DNA of 64,000 bases from JAJPKK01 sp963802745 (GCA_963802745.1 CAWDKL010000049.1:62001-126000); one strand, 5' to 3'. Shown: positions 35,696-46,170, counted from the stretch's first letter. Notes: a model not told the origin generated them from the sequence alone. Program-made: numbers and translations.

Positions 35696-35878
35696 CTAAT
35701 ACGGACGCCCACTAAATCCGCCGCGCATTCCGCCGAAGATCAATGATACCACGAACAGTATCAATGCGACGAAGAATACGATCTTGGCGATGCCGACGGC
35801 TGCCCCCGCGATCCCGCCGAACCCGAGCACGCCGGCAATCAGGGCTATGATGAGTAGGGTGATGACAAGTCCCAACAT
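35696..35878 (-). CDS. DUF1328 small membrane protein (YtjA family)
   Basis: A 60-residue protein, two membrane helices: LGLVITLLIIALIAGVLGFG and IAKIVFFVALILFVVSLIFG, joined by GIAGAAVGIA, ending in a Gly/Arg tail. The family (PF07043) has exactly this size and layout; the role is unknown, often linked to envelope stress. ATG at 35878. Confidence 0.9.
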   Translation of the reverse strand: MLGLVITLLIIALIAGVLGFGGIAGAAVGIAKIVFFVALILFVVSLIFGGMRGGFSGRPY

Positions 35879-36197
35879 GTGGCTGCTCCATCAGTTTGTT
35901 TCGTCAAGTAAAGCCGCAAATCTGGAAATGGTTCCGCAACATTCGCTAAGGTTTAAAACACCTGGCCTATGAAGAAACTAGCGGCTCAGAATACCGTACG
36001 GGCCTTTTGGCACCGTCGGTTTCGTGCGCTGCAGGTCGGGCCAAGCCCGGTGGGCAACTCTCCTGAAGCTGCTGCGGCCACGGGCGGATGGCGAAGGAGT
36101 TCAGCTTTGCCAAGTCGGCGACGCCATTGCGGCGTTGCCCACACGGCGCATCCGCGCACAATTTGCCGCTCGCACCTTTTTCACGTCTTGCAGTCAC
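35879..36197. other. Intergenic region with a short NHL-like echo
   Basis: No gene. The words GGGCGGATGGCGAAGGAGTTCA at about 36085 repeat the 34153-34174 end of NHL copy 2 almost exactly (GRMAKEF in both), and homology fades after ~25 bases. It may be a leftover of a third NHL copy or chance conversion. Confidence 0.35.
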
Positions 36198-37445
36198 TCA
36201 GAAAACCGCGGCTTTGCCTTGCATGAAGTCAATCGCGCCCTGCGCTGCGGCGACGCCGGTCGCGAAGCTTGCCTGCAGCAGATAGCCGCCGGTCGGGGCC
36301 TCCCAGTCGAGCATTTCCCCGGCGGCGAACACGCCCGGAAGCGCGCGCAGCATGAAGCGGTCGTCGAGGGCATCGAACGCGATGCCGCCCGCGGTGGAGA
36401 TGCTGCGCGCGATCGGGGCCGCCGCGGTCAGGCGGACCGGCACGGCCTTGATCAGCCGCGCGAGGTCCGCCGGCGTCTGGCCCGCAACGCGGATGCCGGC
36501 GCGCGCCGCCGCTTCGCGCAGCAGATCGATGGCGGTGGGGGACAGTTTCGCCTGCTTGCGCAGCGCGGTGGACAGGGTTTCCTTGATTCGCCGGCCGGCG
36601 AGGCGCCCGGCGAGTGCGGCCTCGGCGAGATCGGGGCGCAGATCGATCGCAATGGTCGCTTCGCCCGCCGCCGCGATGGCGTCGCGCAGCAGGCCCGAAA
36701 GCGCATAGATCGCGCCGCCCTCGATTCCATCCTGCGTGATCACGGCCTCGCCGCGCACCGTCTGCCCGGCAAAGGCGAGCGCGATGCGCTTGAGCGGCGC
36801 GCCGCCTTGACGCTTGGCGAAATCCGGCCCCCAGTCGGCCCGGAAACCGCAATTGGCGGGCTTGAGCGGCGCGATGGCGACGCCGGCGCGGGCCAGCACA
36901 TCGGTCCAGGCGCCGTCGGAGCCGAGCCGCGGCCAGCTGGCGCCGCCGAGCGCCAGGATGGTCGCGTCCGGCTTGTGCTCCACCGGTGTGCTGTCCGGCC
37001 GCTCGAAGACGAGGCTGCCGCCCGCTTTGGTCCAGCCCATCCAGCGATGGCGCGGCATGAAGGTCACGCCCTGGTTGCGCAGCCGCTGCAGCCAGGCCCG
37101 CAGCAGCGGCGACGCCTTCATGGCGGCGGGAAACACCCGGCCGCTCGATCCGACGAACACCGGCTGGCCCAGTGCTTCGCACCAGGCGCGCAGGTGCTGC
37201 GGCGGAAACGCCCGGATCGCATTCAGGAGCAGCGGCGGCGCTTGCGGATAGCGGGTGAGGAATGCTTCGAGCGGTTCGCTATGGGTGAGGTTGAGCCCGC
37301 CGCGGCCGGCGAGGAGAAACTTCCGCCCCACCGATGCCATGCGGTCATAGAGCGTCACCGCATAGCCGGCGGATGCCAAGTGCTCGGCCGCCATCAACCC
37401 TGCCGGGCCGCCGCCGATCACGGCAACGCACTGGTCACGCGGCAT
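36198..37445 (-). CDS. TIGR03862 family flavoprotein (BaiN/HI0933-like)
   Basis: A 415-residue NAD(P)/FAD-binding protein. The N-terminal AVIGGGPAGLMAAEHLASAG is the dinucleotide fold; KFLLAGRGGLNLTHSEP is the family signature (GrGGLNlTHsE). C-terminal AGGIAFDALDDRFMLRALPG and GVFAAGEMLDWEAPTGGYLL close the FAD site. The family is related to HI0933/BaiN enoyl reductases, but TIGR03862 members have no proven reaction. ATG at 37445, the first in frame. Alone on the minus strand, downstream of the CoxL-like gene. Confidence 0.9.
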   Translation of the reverse strand: MPRDQCVAVIGGGPAGLMAAEHLASAGYAVTLYDRMASVGRKFLLAGRGGLNLTHSEPLEAFLTRYPQAPPLLLNAIRAFPPQHLRAWCEALGQPVFVGSSGRVFPAAMKASPLLRAWLQRLRNQGVTFMPRHRWMGWTKAGGSLVFERPDSTPVEHKPDATILALGGASWPRLGSDGAWTDVLARAGVAIAPLKPANCGFRADWGPDFAKRQGGAPLKRIALAFAGQTVRGEAVITQDGIEGGAIYALSGLLRDAIAAAGEATIAIDLRPDLAEAALAGRLAGRRIKETLSTALRKQAKLSPTAIDLLREAAARAGIRVAGQTPADLARLIKAVPVRLTAAAPIARSISTAGGIAFDALDDRFMLRALPGVFAAGEMLDWEAPTGGYLLQASFATGVAAAQGAIDFMQGKAAVF

Positions 37446-37459
37446 CGGCTGATTCCTTC

Positions 37460-37530
37460 ACCTTCTCCGTTCGGGAGAGGTTTAGGAGAGCGTTTGCTTC
37501 GGGGCGGCCGGACCCGCCGGTTGTAAGCGC
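37460..37530. repeat. Copy of the element found inside uvrC
   Basis: GGGAGAGGTTTAGGAGAGCG plus TTTGCTTC (37473-37500) is the reverse complement of 18128-18155 apart from one or two bases. It lies in the 114-base spacer between the flavoprotein start and the CoxL-like stop. Confidence 0.7.
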
Positions 37531-37559
37531 AGGTGGGAGGTCGTCACTCGGCCTCGCGG

Positions 37560-39966
37560 TCATCCGTTCGCGGCTTTTGCTTGGGCCGCCCGCGCTTGCG
37601 CCTCGACGATGAGGGCACGCAGCCGCGCCGGCGTCACCGGCAGGTCGTAGATCGCGATGGCGAGCGGGGTGAGCGCATCCTCGATCGCCGAGACGATCGC
37701 GGCCGGCGCCCCGATGGTGCCGCTCTCGGCGGCGCCTTTGACGCCGAGCGGGTTGAGCGGTGTCGGCGATTCCATGTGATGGATTTCGATGGGCGGAACG
37801 GTGTCGGCGGTCGGCAGCAGGTAGTCGGCATAGGTGACCGTCAGCGGCTGGCCGTCGTCGCCGTAGCGCATCCATTCGTAAAGCGTCGCCCCGATGCCGT
37901 TGACGACGCCGCCCATCACCTGGCCGTCGAGCATCATCGGGTTGATGACGCGGCCGCAATCGTGGACCACGACGTAGCGGGTGATGCGCACCGCGCCGGT
38001 TGCGGGATCGACCTCGGCTTCCACCACATGGGTGCCGTTGGTGTAGGTCATGGCCGGAGGCTCGAAATCGACCGCGGCGGCAAGGCCCGGCGGCAGGCCG
38101 CCCGGCAGCGCAAAACCCGGCGCGCCGCCGAGCGCGCGGGCGATCTGCGCGATGCTGCGGTTCATCCCCCGTACGCCTTTGAGCCGCACGACGCCGCCCG
38201 CGAGTTCGAGATCGTCGGCGGAGACCTCCAGCAGCACGGCGCCCGCCTGCTTGATCTTGTCGGCCACGATCTGCGCGGCGCCATAGACCGCATTGCCGGC
38301 GGTGACCGCCTGCCGGCTCGCGAAGGCGCCGAGCCCCAGCGGGCTCGCGGAGGTGTCGCCATCGATCACATGGATATCGCCGGGGTCGACGCCGAGCACC
38401 CCGGCGGTGATCTGCGCCAGCATGGTTTTGACGCCCTGCCCTTGCGCGGTCGCCCCCGTGGTGACAACGACCTTGCCCGAGGGGCCGATCCGGATCGACG
38501 CGCTTTCGAACGGACCGCGCCCGGTGCCCTCGACGTAATTGGAGAGTCCGATACCGATCAGCCGGCCGGCGCGGCGCGCCGCTTCCCGGCGGGCCGGAAA
38601 CTCCGCCCAGCCCGCGACCTCCAGCGCGCGGCGCTGGCATTGCGGATAATCGCCGCTGTCATAGGTCATCATGCCGCCGTCGCGCTGGCGCACCGGCGTC
38701 GCATAGGGCATGCGCTCCGGCGGGATGAGATTGCGGCGGCGGATTTCGTCGCGCGGCAGCCCGAACGCCGCGGCGGCGCGGTCGAGCAGCCGTTCCATCA
38801 CGAAGGTGCCCTGCGGGCGGCCGGCGCCGCGGGTCGGCGTGCCGGGCGGCATATTGGTCAGGCACGAGTGGATATCGATGTGATAGGCCGGCAGCACATA
38901 GGGGCCGATCAGATTGGTGCAGGCATTATAGGGCAGCGCAACCCCGTAGGGCGTGGTGGCGCCGTGGTCGTGATAGAGCGCGCCGCGAATGCCGAGCAGC
39001 CGGCCCTCGCGGTCAAACGCGGCCTCGGCCTCCCAGACCTGGTTGCGTTCTGAAGCCGCGGCGAGGAAATTCTCGGTGCGGTCCTCGATCCATTTGACCG
39101 GCCGATCGAGCAGCAGCGCCGCCGCCGGCACCGCCAGTTCCTCCGGATGGAACACCGCTTTCGGCCCGAAGCCGCCGCCCACGTCGGGCGCGATCACCCG
39201 CACCTGGTGTTCGCAGAGGCCCAGCGCTTCCACCAGCACCGCTTTGGCGCGATGGGGCATCTGGGTGCCATCCCACACCGTGAGCGACATCGCATCACCC
39301 GCCGCGCCCGGAACGGCCGCTCCGGGGCAGGCCAGCACGCCGCGCGGCTCGATGGAGTGGCCGCCGCCCTTGTGCAGATGAAAGCGCGCGGAAATCCGCT
39401 GCGCCGCGCGGGCGAAGGCATCCGCGATGTCGCCATACGCGATGGCGGTGTGCGCCACCAGATTGTCCGGGCAGTCCTGCCGCGCCCTGGGCGCGCCGGG
39501 CGCGACCGCCGCCGCCGGATCGACCACGGCCGGCAGCGGCTCGTAGTCGATTTCGACCAGCCGCGCCGCGTCTTCGGCGATGCGCCGGCTGTCCGCCACC
39601 ACGATGCAGATCGGCTTCGCCGACGTGGCAGACTTCCCGGTCCGCAAGCCACGACGGGTTAACATCGAACCGGATCGCGGCGGCCGGCACGGCCAGCGGG
39701 ATGCGATCACAGGTCATCAGAGGGCGCAGGTCCGCATAGGTCAGCACCGCGTGGACGCCGGGCAGGCGGCGCGCCGCCGCCACGTCAACCCGCATGAGCA
39801 GGGCATGCGCCACCGCGCTCCGCACGAAGGTCGCATGGAGCGTTCCGGCAATCCGGATGTCATCCACAAAGGCGGCGGTGCCGCGCAGCAGCCTGCGGTC
39901 CTCGATCCGCGGCACGCTGTGCCCGAGAGTTCCGGCGATCGGTTGGTTGGCGCGGATTGCGGTCAT
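37560..39966 (-). pseudogene. CoxL/xanthine-dehydrogenase-type molybdenum hydroxylase large subunit, one-base frameshift
   Basis: The N-terminal ~115 residues (start ATG 39966: MTAIRANQPIAGTLGHSVPR) are in one frame to VNPSWLADREVCHVGE; the rest continues one frame over as PICIVVADSRRIAEDAARLV. One extra base at about 39616-39617 (GGCGAAGCC instead of GGCGAGCC) accounts for the break. Remaining molybdopterin sites are intact: APDVGGGFGPKAVFHPEEL, the active-site loop TRGAGRPQGTFVMER (form II-like GAGR, not the CSFR of true CO dehydrogenase), GLGAFASRQAVTAGNAV and the catalytic Glu in KGAAESGTIGAPAAI. These enzymes need a 2Fe-2S and an FAD subunit; no such genes are adjacent, so it is an orphan. 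Substrate unknown. A read error is a serious alternative to decay. Confidence 0.85.
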
Positions 39967-39993
39967 GTTCGGATGGGAGAGTGGCGAGAACAT

Positions 39994-41340
39994 TCAATGT
40001 GTTGTGGCCCGCGACAGCGCGGAGGCATGTTCGAAGCCCGCAGACAGGATTTCGATGAGGTAGCCGCTTGACATCATCGGCGACCCGGCAGGACCACAAG
40101 GATCCTGAAGGTTCAAGCCGTTGGGAATCCCAAACCCACGCACCTCCTTCATTGAGTTGCCTTGCTTTTTGACGGCGAGTCCCAAACTTTCAAGGACCAC
40201 CGGAGCAAGTTTTACTGCCCGTACCAGGGTGGTGGGCGACCGCGGATCGGTAGCCTTTATGGAGCACATGTCAACCTGAGGCTGTTTGCAAACTGATTGT
40301 CGGTCGGAATCGCCGTGATGCCGAACAGACTGGTACAAGTACGACCAGCGTGCCCGTGGCCTTGCTCCAGGTACCGCCGGTGGGACAGAAACGACGGGCT
40401 TTGCATATAGAACACCGAACCCCCTATGTATTACCGGAGTCAGCGCCGAACCCCATCCCGCCGTTGAGGTCATCTACCACAGATAGTACAAATTTAAGTA
40501 TAAGTTATAAGTATCAGTATAAACTAACGATAAGTATCATCAATTCAGTAAATCATGAGAATTGCTGGAATTGACGGTTGACAACGCCCGGCGATATTGC
40601 GAGACAGTTACGCCTTCATGGGGGTCCGGCGTGTCGAGTTGTTCGTGGTACTCAGTGGCTCGTACGATCGTGGCGCGCGCAGCAGCATTTAGCCTATGGG
40701 GAATCTCGAACAGTCGGCCGCCGTCGGGGTCGCCGGTGTTGGCTGGCATATTAGTCTTCAGGTGCGATGCAGACTTATGCGGCGAGTTCGGTCGAATTGC
40801 CCATGGTCCTCGGACGTAACCGCGGCGTACCGACGGTCAATGGGGCCTCGTTCGAGGAAATAACCCCGACTGCCGGACCACGCACCACGCATGCCTGTGT
40901 GGGACCGCGAATCGTGGCCGCGCACGATGCTGGACGTGCTGAGGTAGTACAATCCGCGACGGCCAAGCGCCCTGCGCCAAGAATTGTTTGCCTGTCAAGC
41001 CGGCCGATGTCACTTGGTCACAAAATGTGTCGGCCAAAGTTGTCATTTGACTTTGACTGCCTCGTTGACAACAAAATTGTCTTTTGTGGCTTCTTCCTGG
41101 CTTCTTCCACCCCTTGGGGTTGCGTATCGGAGGCGACCCGTTTATCGGTATCTCAAGTCTGAATGCGCACTTTCGTCATGTTGATCATCCTTTCATTCGT
41201 GTAATGGCGGCTTTACATGCGTGCCGCAATGGAGTGAAAGCTGTGGCGAGAGCGAGTTCAAGTTTTAGGGGCTTGGCGGTTCCGGGCATTACGAATATGC
41301 CGTACGCGATCCGGCAGGCCACGGGCGTCAAACATCTACG
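39994..41340. other. Gene-poor region, nothing confident
   Basis: About 1.35 kb without a convincing gene. A minus-strand reading ending at 39994 (about 90 codons from ATG near 40267, with KEVRGFGIPNGLNLQDPCG) is open but matches nothing I know. The 40480-40560 part is strongly A/T-rich (ATAAGTATAAGTTATAAGTATC-like repeats of a TAAGTAT word), unlike its surroundings. The rest is mixed and may be eroded mobile DNA. Confidence 0.3.
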
Positions 41341-41342
41341 GC

Positions 41343-41560
41343 TTGAGGCCGACCCGCAACAATCCCGGCATATCGCATGAGAACGGCGCGATCGAGAGCG
41401 CCCACGGCCATCTCAAACGGGCGATCGGCCACGCTCTGTTGCTGCGCCGGGCCCGCATGACTTCGACAATCTGGCGGCTTGGCGGCCCGACTTCGTCGGC
41501 CGCGGCAATGCGCGGCGCGTCGACTGAGGCCGGATGGCGCCGAAACCACTGCCGGTCCCA
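41343..41560 (+). pseudogene. IS21 family transposase (IstA) relic
   Basis: The reading GISHENGAIESAHGHLKRAI then GHALLLRRA is the conserved C-terminal part of IstA integrase-type transposases (the 'hENGaieg.hghlK.ri..aLllRgs' block, whose Glu is catalytic). One frame over it continues DFDNLAAWRPDFVGRGNARR. Both ends of the transposase, istB and any terminal repeats are missing. It marks an old insertion at the edge of the polysaccharide locus. Confidence 0.75.
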
Positions 41561-41731
41561 TGTGCGTGCCATGCCTTCGCCGGGGGAAACGGCGCAAATC
41601 GTAGCGAATCGCAAATCCGCATTTGCAATTTGCAAAAGGACCGTGGCGATTAGCTTCGTTTTTGCAGTTTTCAGCCAATTTGCGCTGGCACGACGATTGC
41701 GGAAGGGGGTTGACAAAAGGAGGATGCCGCT

Positions 41732-41830
41732 TTGCCGGGAACTACCCTTCACATCGTTCAGCGAATGGCGCCAGGCGGTCTGGAGGCGCTCATTCTCAAG
41801 CTCGCGAATCCCGTGGCTGCGTGGCGGCAA
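41732..41830 (+). pseudogene. Glycosyltransferase N-terminal stub
   Basis: MPGTTLHIVQRMAPGGLEAL ILKLAN is a typical first beta-strand and glycine loop of a GT-B (GT4) glycosyltransferase ('lhivqrmapGGiEtlvl'). The match ends after about 30 residues and the rest of the enzyme is absent, so this is a truncated remnant just upstream of the glycosylphosphotransferase gene. Confidence 0.55.
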
Positions 41831-42101
41831 CCCCGGCGCTTGGACCGGCACAGGTATGTCAGGGATATGATTCCTCGATCGCAAGGCGTCCGCTCGAAAA
41901 CGCTATGCGATCACGCCTTCGCTGCGGATTGCACGCCCGATGCGGCCGGGCTGCTCGCCGATATCGAAATCATCGTGCGGACTCTCGGGGACATTGAGGC
42001 CGCCGGTCGCTCCTACCAGCCGCGTCATGCGGCTGGTGGGTTTCATGAAAGCTTGTCTAGCTTCTCAATCTGACGCCACGATCAAACGGGAGCACAGCCC
42101 A

Positions 42102-43577
42102 ATGCGGATTCCCTCACCCAGTTCGTGTTTTGGGCAGAACTTTCGCATATCCAGCAGCGATATCGCATGGGCCATTCTTTCGCCGCTGCTAGCGTTATAT
42201 TTGCGTGATTTTGAAGTTTTATCAGACGAGCGGCTTAAGGCGAGCATCATCTATTGGTTGACGACTGCTCTGTTTACGGTCTTAGGGTTTTTTATATTTC
42301 GAATTCATTGCGGAATGGCCCGCTATTTTTCGGTTCACGATATGATTGAAGTCGTGAAGACGGTCGTTTTCGTCGAATTTGCGACCTGCCTCGTACTCTT
42401 CTCCGTTACACGCCTCGATGGCATCCCCCGTTCGATACCGCTCGTTCACGGCTTGCTGCTGGCAACGGGGCTTATCGCAATGCGGGTGATCGCCCGCTTT
42501 CTCTTCCAAGAAGAGTTCAAATCACTTGGCTATCGGCTCCAGCGTAACCGCATTATCATGATCGGAGCTAATCGTCTCGCGGCGCTATACTTTGAACTGC
42601 TCAGCAACTATCCAGGCTGCGCGCAATGCATAATTGGCGTTCTGGACGACAGCCCAGAGACGGTCGGTCGTGCCATTGGCGGAGTAAAGATACTTGGGAC
42701 GCCGCAACAGCTTGAACGCGTCGTCAGGGAATTTGCCATACACGGCGTCATTGTCGAACGGGTCGTCGTCGCCGGCGAGGAGGATTTTTTGGATCCCACG
42801 ATCATGCGCGAGGTTCGGCGCAGTTGCCAGGCAAACCAGATCGAGTTGAGCTTCCTGCCGCGGATGATCGGGATTACAGACTCGCGGCGGCCAGCTTCCA
42901 CTACGGTACCGAGTTTCGAAGGCGAGCCGAGCGCCCTTTCTTTTGCTTTACCGCCGTTCTTTTGGTTCAAGCGTGGGCTCGATATTATTGGTTCGCTGAT
43001 GTCGATGATACTTCTCGCACCGCTTTTCATCATCACGAGCTTGTTGGTTCTTGTTGATGTCGGCTCGCCGATTCTTTTCTGGCAGCAGCGCGTGGGCCGC
43101 CATGGACATCCGTTTTTGATCTACAAGTTTCGAACCTTGAAGCTGCCATTCACGGCCAATGGAAGCCCGGTTCCAGAGGACGAACGATTGTCTGCCATCG
43201 GTCGAATTCTTCGCGCCAGCCGAGCCGACGAACTGCCCCAACTGCTCAACGTGCTCATTGGCGACATGTCTCTGATCGGTCCCCGCCCTCTCCTACCGAA
43301 TGATCAGCCTCTAAATCCGGCGTTCAGACTCCTCGTGCGACCTGGCATCACGGGGTGGGCGCAAGTCAATGGCGGCAAGCTTGCGACCCCCGAGGAAAAG
43401 CAAAGCTTAGATGAGTGGTACATTCACAATGCGTCGTTGTGGACGGATTTGCGGATCGTGATCATGACCGTCCGCTACCTGCTGCGAAACCGGGCCTCGT
43501 CCACGGAATCGAAGGCCGACGTCGAGCAATTGAAAAACAGGAATACCGCGGTCCGTTCAACTTTCGCGGCATCTTGA
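42102..43577 (+). CDS. Polyprenyl-phosphate sugar-1-phosphate transferase (exopolysaccharide initiation)
   Basis: A 491-residue membrane enzyme that puts the first sugar phosphate on undecaprenyl phosphate. The N-terminal half has four to five membrane helices (DIAWAILSPLLALYLRDFEV and IIYWLTTALFTVLGFFIFRI among them) and a CoA/NAD-like domain (RNRIIMIGANRLAALYF). The C-terminal half is the bacterial sugar transferase domain: FWFKRGLDIIGSLMSMILL, a membrane re-entrant helix, LIYKFRTLK, ILRASRADELPQLLNVLIG, DMSLIGPRP and RPGITGWAQVNGG. ATG 42102 is chosen; longer readings begin in non-coding DNA. This is the WbaP/ExoY-PssY class. It opens the plus-strand side of the surface glycan locus. Confidence 0.92.
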   Translation: MRIPSPSSCFGQNFRISSSDIAWAILSPLLALYLRDFEVLSDERLKASIIYWLTTALFTVLGFFIFRIHCGMARYFSVHDMIEVVKTVVFVEFATCLVLFSVTRLDGIPRSIPLVHGLLLATGLIAMRVIARFLFQEEFKSLGYRLQRNRIIMIGANRLAALYFELLSNYPGCAQCIIGVLDDSPETVGRAIGGVKILGTPQQLERVVREFAIHGVIVERVVVAGEEDFLDPTIMREVRRSCQANQIELSFLPRMIGITDSRRPASTTVPSFEGEPSALSFALPPFFWFKRGLDIIGSLMSMILLAPLFIITSLLVLVDVGSPILFWQQRVGRHGHPFLIYKFRTLKLPFTANGSPVPEDERLSAIGRILRASRADELPQLLNVLIGDMSLIGPRPLLPNDQPLNPAFRLLVRPGITGWAQVNGGKLATPEEKQSLDEWYIHNASLWTDLRIVIMTVRYLLRNRASSTESKADVEQLKNRNTAVRSTFAAS

Positions 43578-44379
43578 GATAAAGTCGTTACGAATTGTTG
43601 AAAATGTGGTAAGCTAAGAAGTGATTCGAAACCGATGTTTTCGGCCAGGACGGTCGCTGTTGACTCAAAACTCGTCGGCGCCCAAACGCATAGCTGCAAT
43701 TCAAATGATGCGAACATCAAACCGTGGAAGCTATGCAACGCGGATTGCATGTTTTGCGATTAGCAATTGCGGACCCGAGCGCACCGGGACCTTTCGCTCG
43801 ATTTAGGCAGAGCCGGAATCGCCGTCAGAGCGGGGATGATCGCTCCACGCCGGCCGCAGCCGGCGTGCACGATGGCGCCCAAACACCTCCTCATGCTCCC
43901 AGCGGTCGATGTGCGCGTCGTCCCCTTGGCGGTGAGGCATCCCGCAGCCGACATGACGTGCGGTGCGGCAAGGACGCCAAGCAGAAGGCCGTCTTCGGCA
44001 AGATGTACGAAGGGGGGGTTACTTTGAGCGCTCAAGACCTTCGACTAGAAGCGCCCGATAGATCGGACGAATCGACAGAGCCACACAGTCACGGACTTGG
44101 CTGCAAGGTACAGAAGAAACGACGACAGCAGATTTGACGGCATATCCCGCCAATGGTGCCGCCGCGCTGCGCTTCCCTACCCGCGCCAGCGATTCGTTAC
44201 GCCGATTTTCCGGCGCTTTCCGCTTTTGCAACCGCCGGCGCTTCCCGCAGCACAGCACCCGGCGCTTGCCGTGCGGCCCCAACCACGGAGAAACAAATTC
44301 ACCCACTTGTGTTGCAACCGGCAAGAGACTGATAATGAGCGTTCCGGGCAGGATCGAGAGGCAAAAACAGAGGGAACGT
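43578..44379. other. Intergenic region, no gene recognised
   Basis: About 0.8 kb between two plus-strand polysaccharide genes. Several short readings exist (for example around 43724-44137) but none has a start signal, codon bias or similarity that I recognise. An eroded insertion element is possible. Confidence 0.3.
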
Positions 44380-45306
44380 ATGTTTGTCAAAATCGGATTT
44401 GCCATCCTTACACACAACGCGCCAGAGCAACTCCTCAGGCTGGTGAAGACCCTGAACGCAATGTTCGGCGCTCCCCCGATCGTGTGCCACCACGACTTTA
44501 GCCAGTGCGCGCTCTCCGAAGCACTTTTCCCGCCGAATGTACGATTTATTCATCCCCACATTGTTACTTCGTGGGGCGATATTACGCTGCCACAGGCCGC
44601 GTTGAAGGCCCTCGAGTCTTTGAGAAGGAGTGATCAACCCGAGTGGTTTGTTCTATTAAGCGGCAGCGACTATCCGGTACGGTCTGCAAACGACATCCTT
44701 GCCGATTTAACCAGAACGAATTACGATGCGTATCTCGACCACCGGCAGCTCCGGCGCCATCCAGTACCTCCTGACAATATACCGTGGTCGCACAGCCACC
44801 CGGCTTGGACGCAAATGGCATACGATAGGTACTGCAGTTATAGTTTTTGGTCTCCTTCAAAAAAGTTGCTCCTCTCTGGCTCATTTCCATTCCGAAAGAA
44901 GTTCTTGTCGGTGCGGAATCAAAGAATGGAACGTATGACCCGGTGGTTTCAGTTCAATCGTCCGTCGCGAATATTCGGCGGCGATTTTTGGTTTCAAGCC
45001 AACCAGAAGGCGATTGACCGCCTGCTGGAACCCGCCATGCAGAAGCTAGTGCGGTATTACCGAGGAAGACATGTCCCAGACGAGTCAATTTTCCATACCT
45101 TGCTCTGTAATCAGGCGGACTTGCGGATCTGCCAAGATAACAAGCGGTTCGCCGAGTGGACACACGGTGGAGATCATCCGAAGTGGATCGAGGCGTCAGA
45201 CATACCACGGATCCTTGCGTCTGGTGCATTCTTCGCGAGGAAGTTTCGGCCGGACGGGGCTGTGCAAGCGTTGATAGATCAAACGGTGTTGGGGCTCCCG
45301 ACTTAA
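44380..45306 (+). CDS. Beta-1,6-N-acetylglucosaminyltransferase-like (GT14) glycosyltransferase
   Basis: A 308-residue cytoplasmic enzyme from ATG 44380 (AGAGGG ribosome site). VKIGFAILTHNAPEQLLRLV is the N-terminal strand of core-2/I-branching type transferases, followed by VCHHDFSQCALSEALFP, WGDITLPQAALKALESL, and WFVLLSGSDYPVRSANDI, the LSG.D.P motif of the family. Later RIFGGDFWFQANQKAIDRLL and HVPDESIFHTLLCN contain the likely catalytic acidic residues. Bacterial members add branching sugars to surface glycans. The donor and acceptor are not evident. Confidence 0.88.
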   Translation: MFVKIGFAILTHNAPEQLLRLVKTLNAMFGAPPIVCHHDFSQCALSEALFPPNVRFIHPHIVTSWGDITLPQAALKALESLRRSDQPEWFVLLSGSDYPVRSANDILADLTRTNYDAYLDHRQLRRHPVPPDNIPWSHSHPAWTQMAYDRYCSYSFWSPSKKLLLSGSFPFRKKFLSVRNQRMERMTRWFQFNRPSRIFGGDFWFQANQKAIDRLLEPAMQKLVRYYRGRHVPDESIFHTLLCNQADLRICQDNKRFAEWTHGGDHPKWIEASDIPRILASGAFFARKFRPDGAVQALIDQTVLGLPT

Positions 45307-45795
45307 CCAAAGGTATCCATCTTTGCCTTGTTCCATAAAGGGTCGATTTGGGACTGAAACCAAGAGGCCCATTTTACGCGGACTTGATTGATCCGAAAAT
45401 CTGTCCAAAAATGAAACGATGAAAAAGGCCCCGCCGCAGGGCGGCACGCAAGGGAACACTGAGCCCGGCCAAGCCGCTTCTATGCGAGCAATGCGGCGCG
45501 CCCTGCATCCTCAGTCAATCGCACGATGAGTTTTGAAAGGGCGCAGGCGCAGGCTACGGCGCGCACAAAGCAACCTGCAAATGCGAGGAGGGCGGCGCAC
45601 CGATGCGAAGGCCGAGCGCGTGCAATTCAGGTGCAAGCCTAAGTTCACCCGCACCAGGGACGCGAGGCGATCAAGCGGCGAGACGAAGACGGAGAGACGC
45701 CTGCGCTCGAATCTAAGTTTCTACACTGCGCCCCCTTCGGGGTGACTTCCGGTCATGACGGCTCCGAAGCAACGACCGCACTAAGCCGACGAGGC
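45307..45795. other. Intergenic region, no gene recognised
   Basis: About 0.5 kb following the GT14 gene. No ribosome site, conserved reading or repeat was found; it leads into the IS110 relic. Confidence 0.3.
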
Positions 45796-46170
45796 GGGCG
45801 GTATTCCGGCCCTGGTGGTCCATTCCCAACACATCAAGAACGTGCCCGGTCGCAACACCGACGCGGGTGGTTCGGAATGGTTGGCGCAACTGGCGCGGTT
45901 TGGGCTGCCTCGCGGCAGCTTCATTCCGCACCAGAACTTGATACCTCCGTCTGCGCGAGCTTCGCCGGATTTCAAGGTACCGGAAGAAATTAGTAGAAAG
46001 CTTGGCCGGAGAAAGGAACAGCGCGCACAAGCGCCTACGATGCCGGTATCACGGCACGCAGTGTGGTCCCCTATGTCAATGGCGTCAGTGCCCGCGAACT
46101 CCTCGAAGTACTGATAGCGGGTGGCCCGAGCAGCTTTGCATCCTCGGCAACGGCAAACTCAAGCGTTCGT
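45796..46170 (+). pseudogene. IS110 family transposase relic
   Basis: LVVHSQHIKNVPGRNTDA followed by SEWLAQLARFGLPRGSFIP (45815-45930) is the N-terminal DEDD nuclease domain of IS110-type recombinases. The next blocks appear in other frames: SLAGERNSAHKR (about 45997-46034), then AGITARSVV and VNGVSARELLEVLIAGG (about 46040-46130). At least two frame changes and missing N- and C-terminal ends make it a clear pseudogene. It lies 5' of the beta-helix gene. Confidence 0.8.

Noticed and set aside
36024..37526. 500-codon plus-strand reading opposite the TIGR03862 flavoprotein
   Set aside because: It is the mirror of a gene with clear FAD motifs; the protein is Arg/Gly/Ala-rich without recognisable domains, as expected in high-GC DNA.
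37533..39053. 506-codon plus-strand reading opposite the CoxL-like gene
   Set aside because: The antisense frame lacks any domain, while the opposite strand carries all molybdopterin motifs.
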